DNA of 64,000 nt from Otis tarda (lineage: Eukaryota; Chordata; Aves; Otidiformes; Otididae), in contig CM048552.1 in the NCBI GenBank assembly GCA_026413225.1, positions 59,845,001-59,909,000 on the forward strand, read 5' to 3'. Shown here one piece after another: positions 39,301-54,300 of this stretch. The translations under genes were made by a program, and so were the position numbers. The notes beneath the pieces were generated by a model. It saw nothing but the letters and a program-made list of their open reading frames with translations, did not search any database and was not told the DNA's origin. Within the stretch, counting starts at the first letter, position 1. Each line of letters opens with the position of its first letter.

Positions 39301-42300
39301 GATGCCAAACTGAACTTATAAATGGATATATTCAGAAATACTACAGAATTATTTAGGCTTTCATATGCAGACCTCAAAGCTATCAATGAAACTACAAGCA
39401 TCGATGTTTCAAGGACTGGCCAAGTGTTCAAATACAGAAAACTTTTCAAACAACTTAACACTTCTAATAATATCTACTTAAAAGCTGCCCTCAGTTTTTG
39501 TGTTATTAATACAATTCTAACAAAGAACTAGTAAAAGAGAAAGCAAATCACAGCAATCAAACATAACAGGATTTCTAACAAACATGCTGGTTTTGGTCTG
39601 ATCAGACTGGGTGGCTGTTCCACATTGTGCCATCTCCCTTTTGCTCTTTTAGCAATTGAAATTCAGACAACTTCTACTTTTTTGAAAGCTTGTTCTCTTT
39701 GTTTTGTTTCTAATTCCTGTTTAAGATACATCTTCTATATCATGGAAGTTATTCCTCTCCAATAATTCAGGAAGAGTCAGAAACAAAACAGACTAAAATT
39801 CAACAAATATTTGGTGGCTTCAGGCCTTTCATCAAAAGTTCTCTTTTTTACCAGTTTCTTATTAAACAACCAAGTTCCCAAACACCTACAAAATTAATTT
39901 TCTGGATCACTGTGTCTGAGCTATTCTTTTCAATAAATGAAGCCCGGCTTTCTGATCTTTGTCACTCCACTGACAGTTTTATTTGTGGTAGAGGGGTGTA
40001 TGAAATTCTCCAGCTACCAGGAAGTCAGTGACTATGCACAGATCTGCACAATAGTGTTTGCATTCCTACTCCAGGGGGTAGAAATACTGCGTATATTACT
40101 CTCCCCTTTTCGGCTTCCTAGAGATCATTAATCACTGGGACATGACATCCACCCACTCATGCTCCCAGCCCCCTCCTGATATGCAAATTCAGAAGCAAAG
40201 GCCTATTTAGAGCTGCTGAATGCCTTGATTAAAACCTTGTTAGTGGGTAAAAATGGCACTCACTCTAATATGCGGTGCTTTAAGCTGTTCATATTCAAAC
40301 GTTAAGTAATGACATGACAGAACCACAATAATGACAACAATACCAGGTGCTAAATTAGTTAAGATATTTTTATAGGTAACGTCTGCTTATTTATTAGAAA
40401 TAGAGGCACACTGACAATCACTACATCACAGCTCAGGGCATGTATCCAGACCTGATGTTCACATAAAATAAATCCTCAGTTTACACATTCAGAGCACAAG
40501 CATTCATACAACGTGCTTTAACAGGCTGCCCAAACCCTTCATTTAAGCATCGCACATTCAGCACATTTGCAAACTTAGAGAAGTGCAAGTGATCAGCAAT
40601 TCTAAGAAATACACTTATGCCTCCCTGATGCTTCATAAAGTTTATTCTGCATTCAACACTGCTTAAATATTATTCAGTTTTTAACAGTATTTTTGTAATT
40701 GCCTTACTGATAGGCTCCAGGTGGAAAGCAGAGCAAGAAGTTGCACTCTGCTCTCTGACTCACACCTCATCTCTAGCAATAAAGACTGGATGGTCAGAGT
40801 CCAGCATACTGAGCAGTCCAAACAATGACACAGCCTCATTTTTTTAGCTATGCTATGTTAGCTATAGACTGCTAACACAAGTTTACTCATTCAGTATTGA
40901 AGCTCCTACCAGGAATGAAAGTCTTGCTTGACCAAATACATCAGGGGACTGAAGTGGGGCCCCCTGATCCAAGCCCATGATCCCTCTGAGGATTTGCAGG
41001 GGCATTACCTCAGACTAGACATTTTCTATTCCAGAGCTGCCTTCTGATGAATAGGTGGAAAAGCATATTATATTATTCAGCTTTTATTGCATCCATAGCA
41101 TTCAAAGACAAAATTCAAGTTCTGCAAACGGGCTGAAATATTTGAATCACAAAAGTAAAAACCCATGCAGTGCTCTTCTAGCACATTTAAAAAAAAAAAA
41201 ACCCGAGTATGACATAAATCAAGATCAAATACTACAGGCAGCAATACTATACCTGCATTCTTTCTTCTATCAACTTGAGCTAAGTGTAGCTAGTTTGTTT
41301 AGCTAACAGAAGGAGAAGGTTGTTTTCCCAGCATAACAAAGACTGATGTAGTCCTATACAGAGTCTGATGGAGAAGGGGGAACAACTGAAGTGATAACCA
41401 TCCTAATTTCTTTACTGCTTCCCCCTCTCAGAATTATGGAGAACCCTTGCCTTGACTTGGTGTCTCCATAAGGTCCACGTGGGCAGCACCTCTACACAAA
41501 ATATTCCTTCTGACTGAAAAACACAAGGACAGAAATCACACCAATACTACATATTCTCCACAGCTGCCTACTTCTAGATGCAAAGCCCTTTTTGGATCTT
41601 ATCTGCATGTGTCTGCAAAAGCTAAATACAAAAGGACCTGCATAACATGCATCCTTCTGCAATAGCACAAGATAATTAAATTTTACAGCCTTATATACTT
41701 TACAGGGTGATTAGACTAGTCAGATTCCTGAACAAGGAAACAGAACATGTATTCACAGGAACAGCACCAGCTGTATCATAATTCATCAGAAGATTAGGCA
41801 GTCTTGCTGACTATGTACAAGCTTAAATACTAGAAGCTGATCTCTATCTTCTTGCGGTCATCTAATTTATCCAAATCTGTTCAATTTTCCCAGCAGTGGG
41901 GAACTTATTCCTACCATCCTCCTTAAAGGAGGATAAGAGTGCAAAACACCCACCATAAGCAGCAGCAAAGAGAAAACACTGACTGCCTTTTAGGATACAC
42001 TCACTACTAACTTTAGTCATGGCAACTACTGCAGCGGTATCCTAAATTATTCCAAACTAGTCTGCACCAACTGAGAAGGGCTCTGATGTAGGATTTTAGT
42101 GTTCACCTACTAAGACTGTTGATGTCTAAGAGCTTTCTAAGATTTTAATCAAGTTCATTTAACACTTTCAAGGTTGCTGGGTGTGAAAAGCTATATCCTT
42201 CTTCCTGGAGGCTGCTGGTTCAGAAGATGATCTTCAAAAGATCCTACACTTAGATCTATGGACATCTCTGAAGAAGAAAACGGCAACATTAACTTTCATT

Positions 42301-45300
42301 ACCAGAAGGTAACATGGGATATTGTTTGAAGCTACCATACTGTCAGACCCTGTGAACAACTGACCTACTTGGATAAAAATAAAGAGTGTCACAGAAAAAA
42401 AACCAGTAACACTAAGCAGAGAACCACCACCTCACCAAAAATACTCTGAATTTTAATTGAACTATTGTCTGCAAATACATAAACAAACAGTTGCGTGCAG
42501 GACTGAGAAAAAAAAAACAACAACAAAAAAACCAAAACCAAAACAATGAACCTAAACTGCAAGATGATTTACTCATCGGGGGGGGGTGGGGGGTGGGGGA
42601 GATTATTACCAGAGGACTTATATTTATACTTTTAATAAAGCAGCCTAGAACTACTGGAGATATCAACTTGTTACTTTCATCCCAATCTATCAGAATTGCT
42701 AAAGTCACATATAAAAATCTCAAAACGCAGTTTTTCCATCAGCTTCTGTGCAAAACAACAGAAGTTGCATTCCACTTCAATTTGCACTATCCCTGAACTT
42801 CCATATGTATTTTCATCCTCAGTTATACACATATAGAAAAACAAGAGAAAAAAAAGATTTCAAAAAGGTCAGCTTCATTACTAGTGATCAAAAATAACAA
42901 TATTGCCAGCCACTTTCTCTCTGGAATAGTGGACATGCTTAAACAATATTTCAGGGAAACAGCTTTCATCAAAAAGAGTAATAATATTTTATTAAAATTA
43001 ATAGTTTTAATTGGTTCTTAGATTTCCACTTTAGATTTTAGGCAAAGTAATTTATTTTCTTTTTCTAATTTTAAATAAATAACCTTTTAACATAGATTGG
43101 TTCTGCAATTCTACCAACCTGTGCAACTCTTCTGTTTTGTCTTCAGTAGGGCCCGTGGTTAATAAGCAGTGTCGAAGGATGGCAGCCATGTAACGAAATT
43201 GATGAGATTCATTCTATATAAATATAAATTATGAAGATATTTTTTCATTTTGAAGATTGCAAGTGGGGGTTTCAGGTCACTAGAATAATAAAAATTAAAG
43301 ATGGAAAATACCTATTACGTGATAACATCCATCCCTATCAATAAAAGGACTGCACCTTAAAGTTCACTGAATGCTTAATGTAACGTAACTGTCATATGCT
43401 GGCCTTTTACCTAGGCCTTGTAAAAGTCACTGGGGACTTTTTTCCAGTTCAATGAGCTTTCACGACCAGAAAACACTGTTACAATTCCATACCACCATTC
43501 CTAATATACCACTACTATCTTCTTTCTTGTATTTACACCCAGCTGCCTCTTCATCCATTTAGATTACGCATGTTCTTCTTGCCTCCTCCTCATTTAGACT
43601 TTTTGCTGCCAACAGTTTCATTTCCCCATGCAGTCCTGTTTCTTTTTCTAATTCACTTGCTTCTGTTCCCTTTATACCTTTTCTCCATTTCTTTAATAAT
43701 TTCTCTACTCTCAGCAACCTTATTTGCCCTACTTTTGCTCTCTCCAAGCAATTCCCCCTCCCAGTCTCACACCAGACGGCAGCCACACAAAAGTACACCA
43801 ATAACGGCAATCATTTCACTGTGTGTATCATTGTCCTCATCCTTTTTCATTAGCTCTTCTTGGCATCCATCATATGTTCTGGTGTGTTTGACCTAGCACA
43901 AAGCACCCCAATGCATCTTTTGAAACATCAGCATCCAAATCTGCCAACTGTACCACCTGCGGCTCTTGTCTGGCTTTGCTACTTTGAAACCATCTCCAGT
44001 CATTAAATACTGGTGTTTCAAATGGCTGTCTCTCCCTTCGGATGGATCCCATTTCGTTTTCTACCCACGTGCCTAACCTCCCTGCTCTCCTTTTATTTTC
44101 CATCCTGTTTACTGTTTATAATCTCTTCATATTCTGCATCTTCAGCCCACTTAATTAATATGCTGTTTACTCTTCTTACAGATCATTAATATTTCCACAG
44201 GGATACTTGCTAGGCAGAATGTTAACAGCTACAGTTACTGTTAACTGTTAAGAGTTTACAACTACTTTAGTTAAAGAGCTCTTTAGAGCTCTTTAATTTA
44301 AACGTTTCCTGCTTTTAGGAACTTTCAGTAGAGAGTTATTATATAAGCGTTATCTCAAAATAAGCTTCTCCCATGTCAAAATGTCTTAAACTCTCATCCA
44401 AAAAAAAAAAAAAAAAAAAAAAAAAGGGTTACTAACACCAGAATTTCCTCCAATCTGAAGGAAATTTTCCTGACAGCTGCATGCTTGGGCTTTTTAGGGA
44501 GGAAAAATTTTGTGTGACAAAGCCTCCCTCATTCCACAGACAGCAGCCACATGAAACCTCATAAGGTAACGCCACAGCTGTGTACCAGCTCCCACCCACC
44601 TTCCTGCAGTAAACCGGGCTTTTCACCTCTCAAGATTCCCAGTATTTCGTAAGAGTACGCCAACTGCAACATCCTTATTTCAAAACCTCACTTCTCCAGA
44701 GGTAAACATGTAATATGGCTTCATTTTCCAGCTTAACACTTGACATTGTTTTCCTCCAGACAGAACTTAATCACAAAGACGATGCTTCTCAAACTGAACT
44801 AGCAAACGTTCATGTAGCTGTGTTACATGCTTGACTTTGGGTAATTTTTCTCCACTCAGGTTTCTACCTCCAAAACAACCACTTGCCTATACAAAGAACT
44901 TTCTCTGACAAAGCTAAAGATATTTTTAATAAAGGTTTATACCAACAGTATAAACAAGAGAAAAGTCCCTCACTTTCTTTATATTTCCTTGAAATTCAAA
45001 GTATTAGCTTCTCTGACTTTTGCACCCCCCACCCCCACCCCAATCTTAAATTTCAGGATTTCTTACTCAGTGTATCCTTGAGACATTAAAGCAAAGAATA
45101 AGCTTCAGACTTTTCTTGATATTTTACATTCCTTAACGTTATGATTAGTCTTATTTGCTGTTTAGTCCAATGCCCTAAAGAGAACAATTATTTGTCAGTT
45201 TTAACTACTGTAATCTTCTGCTTAGCTTTACAAGCTACATATTTACAACGGCCAGTGAAAAGTTAACAACACTGTTTTAGAGACAATTTGATGTGGACGA

Positions 45301-48300
45301 AAAGGAAAGATTCCATATATAATTCTATTACTGTAGCACAGACTTGCGTAATTCCACAAAAAAAAAGTTATCGTTATTGTTTCTGTTTATTAACTTAGCG
45401 ATGCAACACATAGGAAGCACATTCGTCTAAGAAAAAAAAATCTGATGTTATAATTAAAAAAAAAAAAAAAAAAAAAATCAAGAGAAATCTTATCCGTAAC
45501 AATGAAAGTGCATTTGGTTCTCGTACTTCATCTCATCTTAAAAGATCATGTTTAAGTCCAAGCCTGGGGTTGGGAGGATGGGAGAGAGAGATACTAACAA
45601 CAGCAACACTCTTTCTTCAGCGTTATTTGTTAAACATTGGAGTTGATGTGCTTATCATCATGCCCAGAAAAAACAGACAAAAACTAGGGAGACTTCTCAG
45701 CTCTAATTATTACCCTGTTGCTATAGTCTGCAGTCTCCAGAGGTGTAGCCATTGATACACTTACACTAAAAAATTTTTCCAAGCGAGCTAATTATTAGTG
45801 AACAGCATATATTTTCTTCTGGATATCTCGGACTCTTATGAAATAGTAATCTTTGCATTTTTTATTGAAAATATACAGTTCTAACAAGCATTACACAAAC
45901 CAAGCTATTCTCCCATTACACCGAAAATGTATGGACTAGATTATTTCCCTAACTAGTAACAAGAACAAAAAAGTTATGTTGGTATTCAAAGCAATGAGCA
46001 TTGAAGACTCAACACCTCTTGAAAGCCCAAGTTACATGACACAATCAAAATTCAGACAAATTTTCTGAGACTGATTCTACATATAGAGAAAATATGATGC
46101 AAAATTTCAAGACTACCTTAGCTGCTTTTTTGAAAAATGCAATCGCATTCCATCAAAATTACAGTAGCAGAAGTATTAAAATCCTTGCTCTGGTGCTTGG
46201 ACAAGAATTGCCTCTTGTGTATCTACCTGCTGATCTGGCTGTTTACAAGGTAAAAAAAAAAAACCAACAATTTAAAAAACACTTCAGCTAAGCCTTACCT
46301 TGCTGTGGACATTCCAGCTGTCAAGTGTTACATTAAAAAGAGCCTTTAGTGCCTCAATGGCACAATCTGTCTCTTGCAAAGATAAAGGAGGCCTGTCAGG
46401 ATCTGCTGCTGCTTTATATTCTTCTGTCCATCTTACACTCAGGGAACTTTCCAAAGCCTGAGTCAAAACTTGCACGCCTTGTAGTTCCTGACGCAACTGT
46501 GATCTAATATCTGTGTGCAGAAGTGACAAGAGGAAGAGGAGACGCAAATCAAAGCACTTAATGTCATCAACGAACTGTTGGTCCTTGCATTTTTCCAGAA
46601 GATTGCAGAGCATAGCTGCAAGATTCAGTTCCAAACTGAGCTTCTGTGCGACAGCACTATTAAAAATTATGTTACAGAGGCATTTTAAAGCTTCTACGAT
46701 AACAGGAAATTCAGACACTCTCTCCAAAGGATCTTCCACAGTGTCCAGCTTTGCTAGCCTCATAAGGATCTGCATGTTCCTCTTGGTGGTTACAGGCACT
46801 AGAACTTTCTTGTCCCTGGAGAGAATCCGGAGGGCCTCTAGGCAGGCAAGTTGACATGAAGTTTCTGTATCTTTTTCAAGGATGTTTAGAATTCCCTCAC
46901 ACAGTTTCTATGCAAACACAAACAAACAAAAAAAGGAACAGTTTTAGCATCAAAATATCGGTGGCAATAGGAAACTACTTTTGCTAAGCTTCCATTTAAC
47001 TTCTGAGTTTTCAGCTGACTTGAGAAACTAGATACTCTGTATCAGCTCTTCAAAATATAAACTACTGAAAAAGACCTCCAAATATCATCAAAAGCAGTTT
47101 TCCTTGTGGATACAATCCAAATATATCAACACTGGCAAAAGTATTATGCCAAAATAGCAGATGCTATCCACCACTGCCAGTTACAAAGTTTTCTCAGTAT
47201 CAGGACTGAAAACTTAAGTAGACAGAGTAACAAGGCCAGAGAGAAGTGAAAGATTTTAAAAATACGTCAAAGCAGAACAATCACACCTATAGTACCTGCA
47301 AAATTATAAGTTGTTATTTAAGTTAGAAGGCTGGGAGAAAAGAAACCAAATCAAAATAACTGCTGCTCAACATACAAGTATTAGTACTCCATGTTTGGTA
47401 ACAGCTATAATTTGGGTTATCACTTCAACCTAATCCACAGACTTGTCCCATCTTAAGTAAGATTCTTGACAGAAACAGTTTTATTGGAAGACTTAGGCTG
47501 TCCTAGTTTTACCAAACCAGCAAAACTGCTGCTTTGGCAACACAGATTGTTCTTGATGTCAAAATACTTCACTGATACTTTATACCAACATGACTGCAGG
47601 GGTAAACATTAAACATATAAATGCAGCATGAGAAAACACAACGCTCCAAGAATCTGCAGGTCAGAACGGTAACATCTGAATCACAAAGAACTACCTTTTA
47701 TACGACAGAAATGGACAATCGGTTGATCAATCAAAAGGGAGAAAAGACAGGACAGAAGAGATTGCTCAATGGATGAGTACTCCATAGAGATTTTATGCCT
47801 TAAACGGAGGACAACACTACTACTCACGGGTACCAGAGCCACAAGTACAGTTCCAAAGAAGTTCCCAGATAAGTGGCAGTACGAACTGCATTGTACCTCA
47901 CAGGACAGAGTTCCCCCCCACTTCTCACCCTGCATGCTTTGTGTCTTGACCATTGACATGAATAAATTACCAAAGAAGCTAGAGTAGCACCTCTGTTGAA
48001 TAGCCCTAGTGCAGAAGTCCACTTAGGACTTCAAATTCGTATTGTGGTCTCAGGGAGTATATGTCAATAAGAAAGTGATTTTAAAAAGGGTAGGAATACT
48101 AGTAAGTAAAAAATAGTTATTAGGGAGCAGTCTCTGGAATTACACTTTTCATCACTACCGCAACAAAAAGGCAGGGAATACAGCAGCCCCGACCCAAAGT
48201 TTAAAACAAAAGTTCTACTTGAAACATCCAAGCAAGTTTTGTTACTGTGATCACTTACAACCAAAGCCAAAAAAAAAAAAAAAGCTTAAGTCTAAAGAAA

Positions 48301-51300
48301 ATCTAGAACAGACACTCCAGAAGAACAAGGGAGAAAAAACCACAAGTCTTCAACAATGTTAAAAGACAATCTGTAAACAAAGCAGACAGTAGGAACGCAC
48401 AATATCATCTCTAGTATGCTTGTCCTGGGGTGAAGCCCACCCAAAAGCACCACCCAGATGAGCAAGATCTTGACTACATCTCCACAGCCTCAACTAGATT
48501 AATCCAGTAAGAGTCTGAAAACAAGGAGCGAGCTCCACTTCTTACTGTCACACAGGCAACACGAGAAATCTTTGTCTGAATGTTACAGACACTGCAACAG
48601 TATAAAACCCACATCTGACCACCTGTGCAGGTGTATAGGTACTTGCCATGGGAATTTCATAGACAAATACCTGGAAAAAGATACTCCAGAGATTTCAGAG
48701 TTCTTCAACATTACTCTAATACTGCTCCCACAGAGCTGTACAACCCCCTGACTTGAGCACAGTATGCTAGACCTGCACTAAATGTTTCTGACGGTGGCAT
48801 CTTTGAAGCCTTTTTTTAAAAAAAATGTCTAGGAAACAAAAAAAATTACCTGTTTAGATCCACAATCAAATTACCTGGTCACAGCTCAACTTCTTAGAAT
48901 TTTGTTTCTATTGCTAAGAGAGTTTTCCATACAATTAACTTTGCTTTGCAAGCTGAAGCAGCAGTCACAAAATCTGTTTGGTTTTGAGGAGTAACACAGA
49001 ACTAAACGGACAGTTCAGAGAACTCCAGGAATAGGACAGTTTATTCTGTTTGCTGTTTAAGCACGTCTCTATTAGACTTAGCAGTTGTTGACATCAGCTG
49101 CTATAAGGTGGTCTGCATTAATTTACCCACATTCAACAGCTGGTTCACCAACTGGACTCTCCCACTCTTCAGGAACTGTGTAGCAGTACCTTATTAACAA
49201 CACAAGAAGCCAAGTCAGCAGCCTTCCCCAAACCAAGATGCTGAATGAACACTTCAAAGATATACTGGGCCAGACAGACTGTCTTATCAGTAAATAAATA
49301 TAGCACAAAAATACATCTCATTTTTCATTAGCAGTGCTGAAGAATTCTAGGACTTTAAATATCAAGGATCACTCAAAAAATGATCTGATCAATACCACTG
49401 AAATTAAGGGTAGGTTCCACTCATTTTTGTTAGCAGCAGAGCCTATACACATCCTGTATCTGGTGCTCTTGTCTTTAATCTCAATCAGATAAAAACTGAA
49501 CACTCATTTAACTACAAAGAGACCAGTCCTCCCAAATTCAGATTGTTTTGGTTTTTTTTTTTCCCTTTTTGTAAGTTGCATCTACCTGCTGTTATGGAAG
49601 TGTCACTGCAAAATGTCAGAACCACTGCAGGGGAGATCCCAAAGGGCACCAACCTACCACTGACTTGCCATGGGAGGTGGAAGCCTAACCATCCTTCCAT
49701 ATATCTGAAGGCTACCCTTACAATTTAATTAAAGATTATAAAAACCATCATCTCATGGCTTCAAATCTTAGTGAAAGAACAACAGCAACAGAAGATTCTT
49801 AACTCTGAATACTTGTACTAAACATAGATAGTAAATAGAAGATAAGCTGTTTTTTTAGATTTTGAAACTATTAATTACACAGACTTACGCATACTATATC
49901 AATAACTAAACCATCACACACTTAAGAACAAGTTACTAAGCTTCCTAGCCATTACAGCAAAATACACTTTTTTAAGATATAAGATTAAGATAAGTGAAAA
50001 ACACATAAGAACCCCTGTCAAAGTTTTCTGGAGTTAGACCCTGGTAAGCCATCATGAGTGATTTTAAAGAAGCCAGCATGCAGTTACGATACTGCCACTT
50101 GCAATACTACCAAAATCCGTGACAGTGAACCACTGCTGGCTGATCTCAGGTGTCAAAGGAGCTTAGGAAAAAATAGAGCATCTGATTATATTTGACAAAT
50201 TATCCACAGGAAGTTTTGAAGCAAGGAAACAAAATTCATCCTATTACGAAACTGCCTTGGAGACAACTAAAACCAAACACTATCCAGCACATTTTCTGCT
50301 TTCTTCTTGACAGCATGAGAGAAAGGAGGTGCAGAGAGAAGACAAACAGGAAAGGATGGGACCACAAAAGCATTATCATCCTTTTCATTTTCTTTAGGTG
50401 GTGCTTTTTCTAGCTCCCTGCAGGCCATTAGCATGGCATAAGCTAAGGGACACAGATGTTATTTATTTGCTTGGAAATGAAAGCAAGTGAAAGAATTCAG
50501 ACAGCAACGTACCTCCCCTTTCACATAAAATATTATGATTGTCCTAGCTTCAGGGTTTTATTACCATCCCCTAAATTATTGAATTAATTTAGCATTTCTT
50601 TTTTCGAGTTCTATCCTTTCAACATTCAGAAGGAAGTTTGACTTTCATCAGTCGTGCTACAAAAGAGCTATTTTCATATACTTTTCCACATAATCAAGAC
50701 AGTTTCTAGTTTTTTTAAACTTTTGAAAATTGTAATACATTCACTTCTCCTACACTCAAGAATTTTCAGCTTTTGTGCTAACAGCAAGGTTAAGAAGGAG
50801 CAATATACCTCGTTCCTTTTATCTGTGCTGTAGTGTGAGTAATGTTAAAACATATTACAATTTTACTGCATGTTAAAACAGGAAGCCCAGAAACATTGAT
50901 TTATCATCTTGTCTTGATGAAGAAAATACTAATCCATTTTGGTCCTTTATCCTGATAGCATAAATGCTTGATGCTAAGAAGCAACATGATCCTATAGAAA
51001 AAGCAATATCTTGAGATACAAGGGACCCGCATTGTTTTCCTTGCTCAGCCACAGATCTCTTGAGGCTTTGGGCAAAAACGTATCATCTCTTCACTGCCAT
51101 TTTCTTTCGCCATCTTTGTTTACAGGCTAATTAGATGGGGGGAGTAAGGGAAAGGAGAGGGGAGCACTGTAACTACTTATTAACAGGTGCTTATATTTTC
51201 CAGGCTCAACCTCAGCTGGGGATACTAGGTACTTGTGAAAGATAGGTTAATGATCTTGCTCTTTGGTCTTGGGGTCCCTGCATGTGCGAGGTCCTTTTCC

Positions 51301-54300
51301 ACCTGCCCTCTTTGTGTTTGAAGACGTTTAGGAAGCACACTTCACCTATATCCACTTTTTTTTTTTCAATTCACAGACCGCTAAGCTTTGGCTACATTGT
51401 CAGCTGAATTTACTGTAGCTTCTCAACATCAGAGTAATAAATGTCTTGTCGAGAAAAGGAGACAATTTCCCTCTATTTGCTTCTTGCCCTTTGGCAAATC
51501 ATTCTCTTTAGTTATACAGGTCTTTGGATTAGAGCAGGAACAAGAGGATATAGTCTCCATTCTGCAAGTATTCAAATCCAAGCAAATAACACTGCTTTAT
51601 TGAATATAGCATTTAATTTAGACACAGACTATTCAGTGCTAGAAAAGCTGCAGCTCAAAAGCGAACAACAGAAGTTCTGCTAAACATTACAGAAATAGAG
51701 TGCATCCCTTATCTCTCCTTCTCTGCACTTTCATTCTTGAAATATGCCATTACTGTTGTAAGTACCAGGAGAGGTATGCTTCTTAGCATTCAAGTTTAAA
51801 TTTAAAGTAAGAGGGAAAAAAAAACCAACCTATCGTTAAATTGACTTGGAAATACATGTTGCTTCTATTTTCCACTTTCCTCAGTGACAGAGCATATTAG
51901 TAACAAATTTGACAGAAAAGTCCATCAAGAACAGAAATTCTACAACAGCAGAACAAAAGAGGTGTGCCTGGTTTTGTATCACTTTCACTCATTTCTCAAG
52001 ATCAATGTTCTTAAGACTTCTTTGTATATTTCACAGCAAAAGTACATTCATCTTGATGGAACAGCAAGTGCTATTAGCAGACGGGGAACAATATGAGTAT
52101 GTTAGACTTAGGAAATTCTTACTGCTGTTGTTCAGCTTAACTTAAATAAAAATCAAGCTTTTCAAAGAGCTGTCCATAAAACCCAAATTACTCCTCCCCA
52201 CTCTTCTTTAATGGCTGGGAAAGAAAAGTCATAGACCTAACAGTGAGTGTTTGCTCACTCTTCTAGCATGGGTGAACCAGAAACCGCAACATCTTTGGCC
52301 TAATCAAGTACTATGTGCCATTTATTTAGGAGAATGGGAACATCGTAAGTGGTATCAGGTCATACTTTCCTTCTCCTCCACTGGCTTAAGTCCCTCTAGT
52401 TCTCTTTGTCTTCTGACTCATGTTTTTCATAATTTTCAAATTTAAATTTTAATTAAATTCTCTCTAAGGGGTTCAAGACAAGTACATTTTTAATTTAATT
52501 CAACCCAGTTCTGCAGCTGTTCAGTGGTGAGAACGGTTAACAAAATAAACCGTAGTGCCAGGCACAAAGTTCAAGGAACTGTATTTCCTCAACAGGTCAT
52601 ACAGGTCTGCTGCTCTTTACCCTGTCTGTATTGCTGTCTGTTCCTCAAACCTACCTTGTACCCTGCTATAACCATGAAGATGCACAGTAGACTCTACTCA
52701 ACGTCAGGTAATTGAAATGCATGTTAGTAGTACTCACAATAAACTGGACATTAGTTTTTACAACTCTAATTTTCTGTGGCTGTCCAATTTACTCAAAAGC
52801 TTTTCTTAGATAGCCTTAAGTAGTCTCTCTCCATCTCATATAAGGCAAAATTAAGCCTTGTAAGTTTCTTATATTTTCACTAGACTGTACAAAACAGTAT
52901 TGTAGCCAACCAAAGAGAAACAACATTTTTGGCAAGTCAAGAGATAAGAGATTCCAGGAGCAAAGAGGCATAACTTGGAATTGCTGAATAAGAACAGTGG
53001 CTGATCATTTCTGCTAACAGGAGCAGCACTAAAAGAAAAAAGTAAGCGTTTTATTCTGCTATGAGATTAAGCATCCAAGGCTGTACGAAAGTAAGTCCAA
53101 GAGCATTTAAAATATTAGATCAAGCTTTCATTTTCTCTGGAAGTTGAGACAACATTTACATAACATTTATAATCAACTGTGCTGAATAATGAGACCATTA
53201 GATAACCTCTTTTGAAAAGGCCATGCCCAATTTTTGCCCAGTCTTTGTGAACAGACATGGGTGGGGAGGGAAGGTGTACACTTGTATTCCTTGAGGATTC
53301 GGTCCGCTTCATCTCAAAACTTCATTGTTCAGCCCCTGTTGACAGCAGGAGCTTGGCCTGTTCGGCAGGAGCTGGCCAGCTCTGACACGGCAGAGGTCCA
53401 AGTAGCAGGTTTGAACATGTGAGACCTTAGGCTAGTCGGCACTCTGCAGGTAAGGTGAGGAGCACGCACAGTACTCTGTGTTGTCACAACTGGTCACAGA
53501 AAGGTGAAATTCTGCATAGCAGCACTCTCAGCGGCCACCTTGCCCTCCTCACTGACCAGGGTGATGGGGAACCCTTTATAACCTCTGTAACCCAGTGGCA
53601 AAAGAAGGGTTTTAAAAGGAGAGGTGAGTTTCACTGGCTTGACACGAACCTTAAGAGATGTAAAGCCAGAAAAATGATGGATGGGAGTGGGCAGGACCAG
53701 AGGGAATTAAAACATATGCTTAGTATTAATGAAGGATACTTACTAACTTTTCTTCTCTTACAGACTGATATTCCCTTAAGGGGTTTCAGTAAAGTCAGAA
53801 CAATAACGACAACAATTAATACTAAGATACCACACAGTGTGCCCACAGGAGCGCTTGAGCCTAATATTTTTATAGGACATTTATGAACAGACTTTAAAAG
53901 TTACTGGGAGGAGAAAAGTTCTGTGCCTTTGCAGCTGTAGAAACCGCCAGACCTCCCAGAAGTGTCACAGTGTCAGCAGCACTATCTAATACTGAGCCAG
54001 TTCTGAGATTTAGAGTGTGACAGCATCACACACACATCAACATACTTTACTGCTTTCATCCTTCCGAAGTTCAAATATGGTACAGCCCACAGCCTTAAAG
54101 AATCTCCCCACATCATGAATTTAATTAGGAGAGAAAGTCCCACAATACATTTGACGTGATTTACCATCATCTATTTCAACACCTTTAAAATATTCGGTAG
54201 TGTTGGGGAAAAGATCGTTTTGGTGACTTTCTTCCCACTAAAGGAGGTCTTGAATTTCAGATCCATTATGTTCAAATTAAACCTGAACAATAAACCGAGA

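Larger units (their letters stand above)
43214..46298 (-). other. RIC8B intron 3
   Basis: 3,085 bp ending in a pyrimidine-poor acceptor (TTTATATAG). It holds two long poly(A) tracts and a 14-bp perfect palindrome TAAAGAGCTCTTTA at 44272-44285. Confidence 0.8.

Noticed and set aside
44400-45477. Two long poly(A) runs as tails of retrocopies or SINEs
   Set aside because: No gene-like or SINE-like sequence precedes either, and no flanking target duplication was noticed.
46513-46854. Plus-strand frame of 113 codons
   Set aside because: Exact antisense shadow of RIC8B exon 3.
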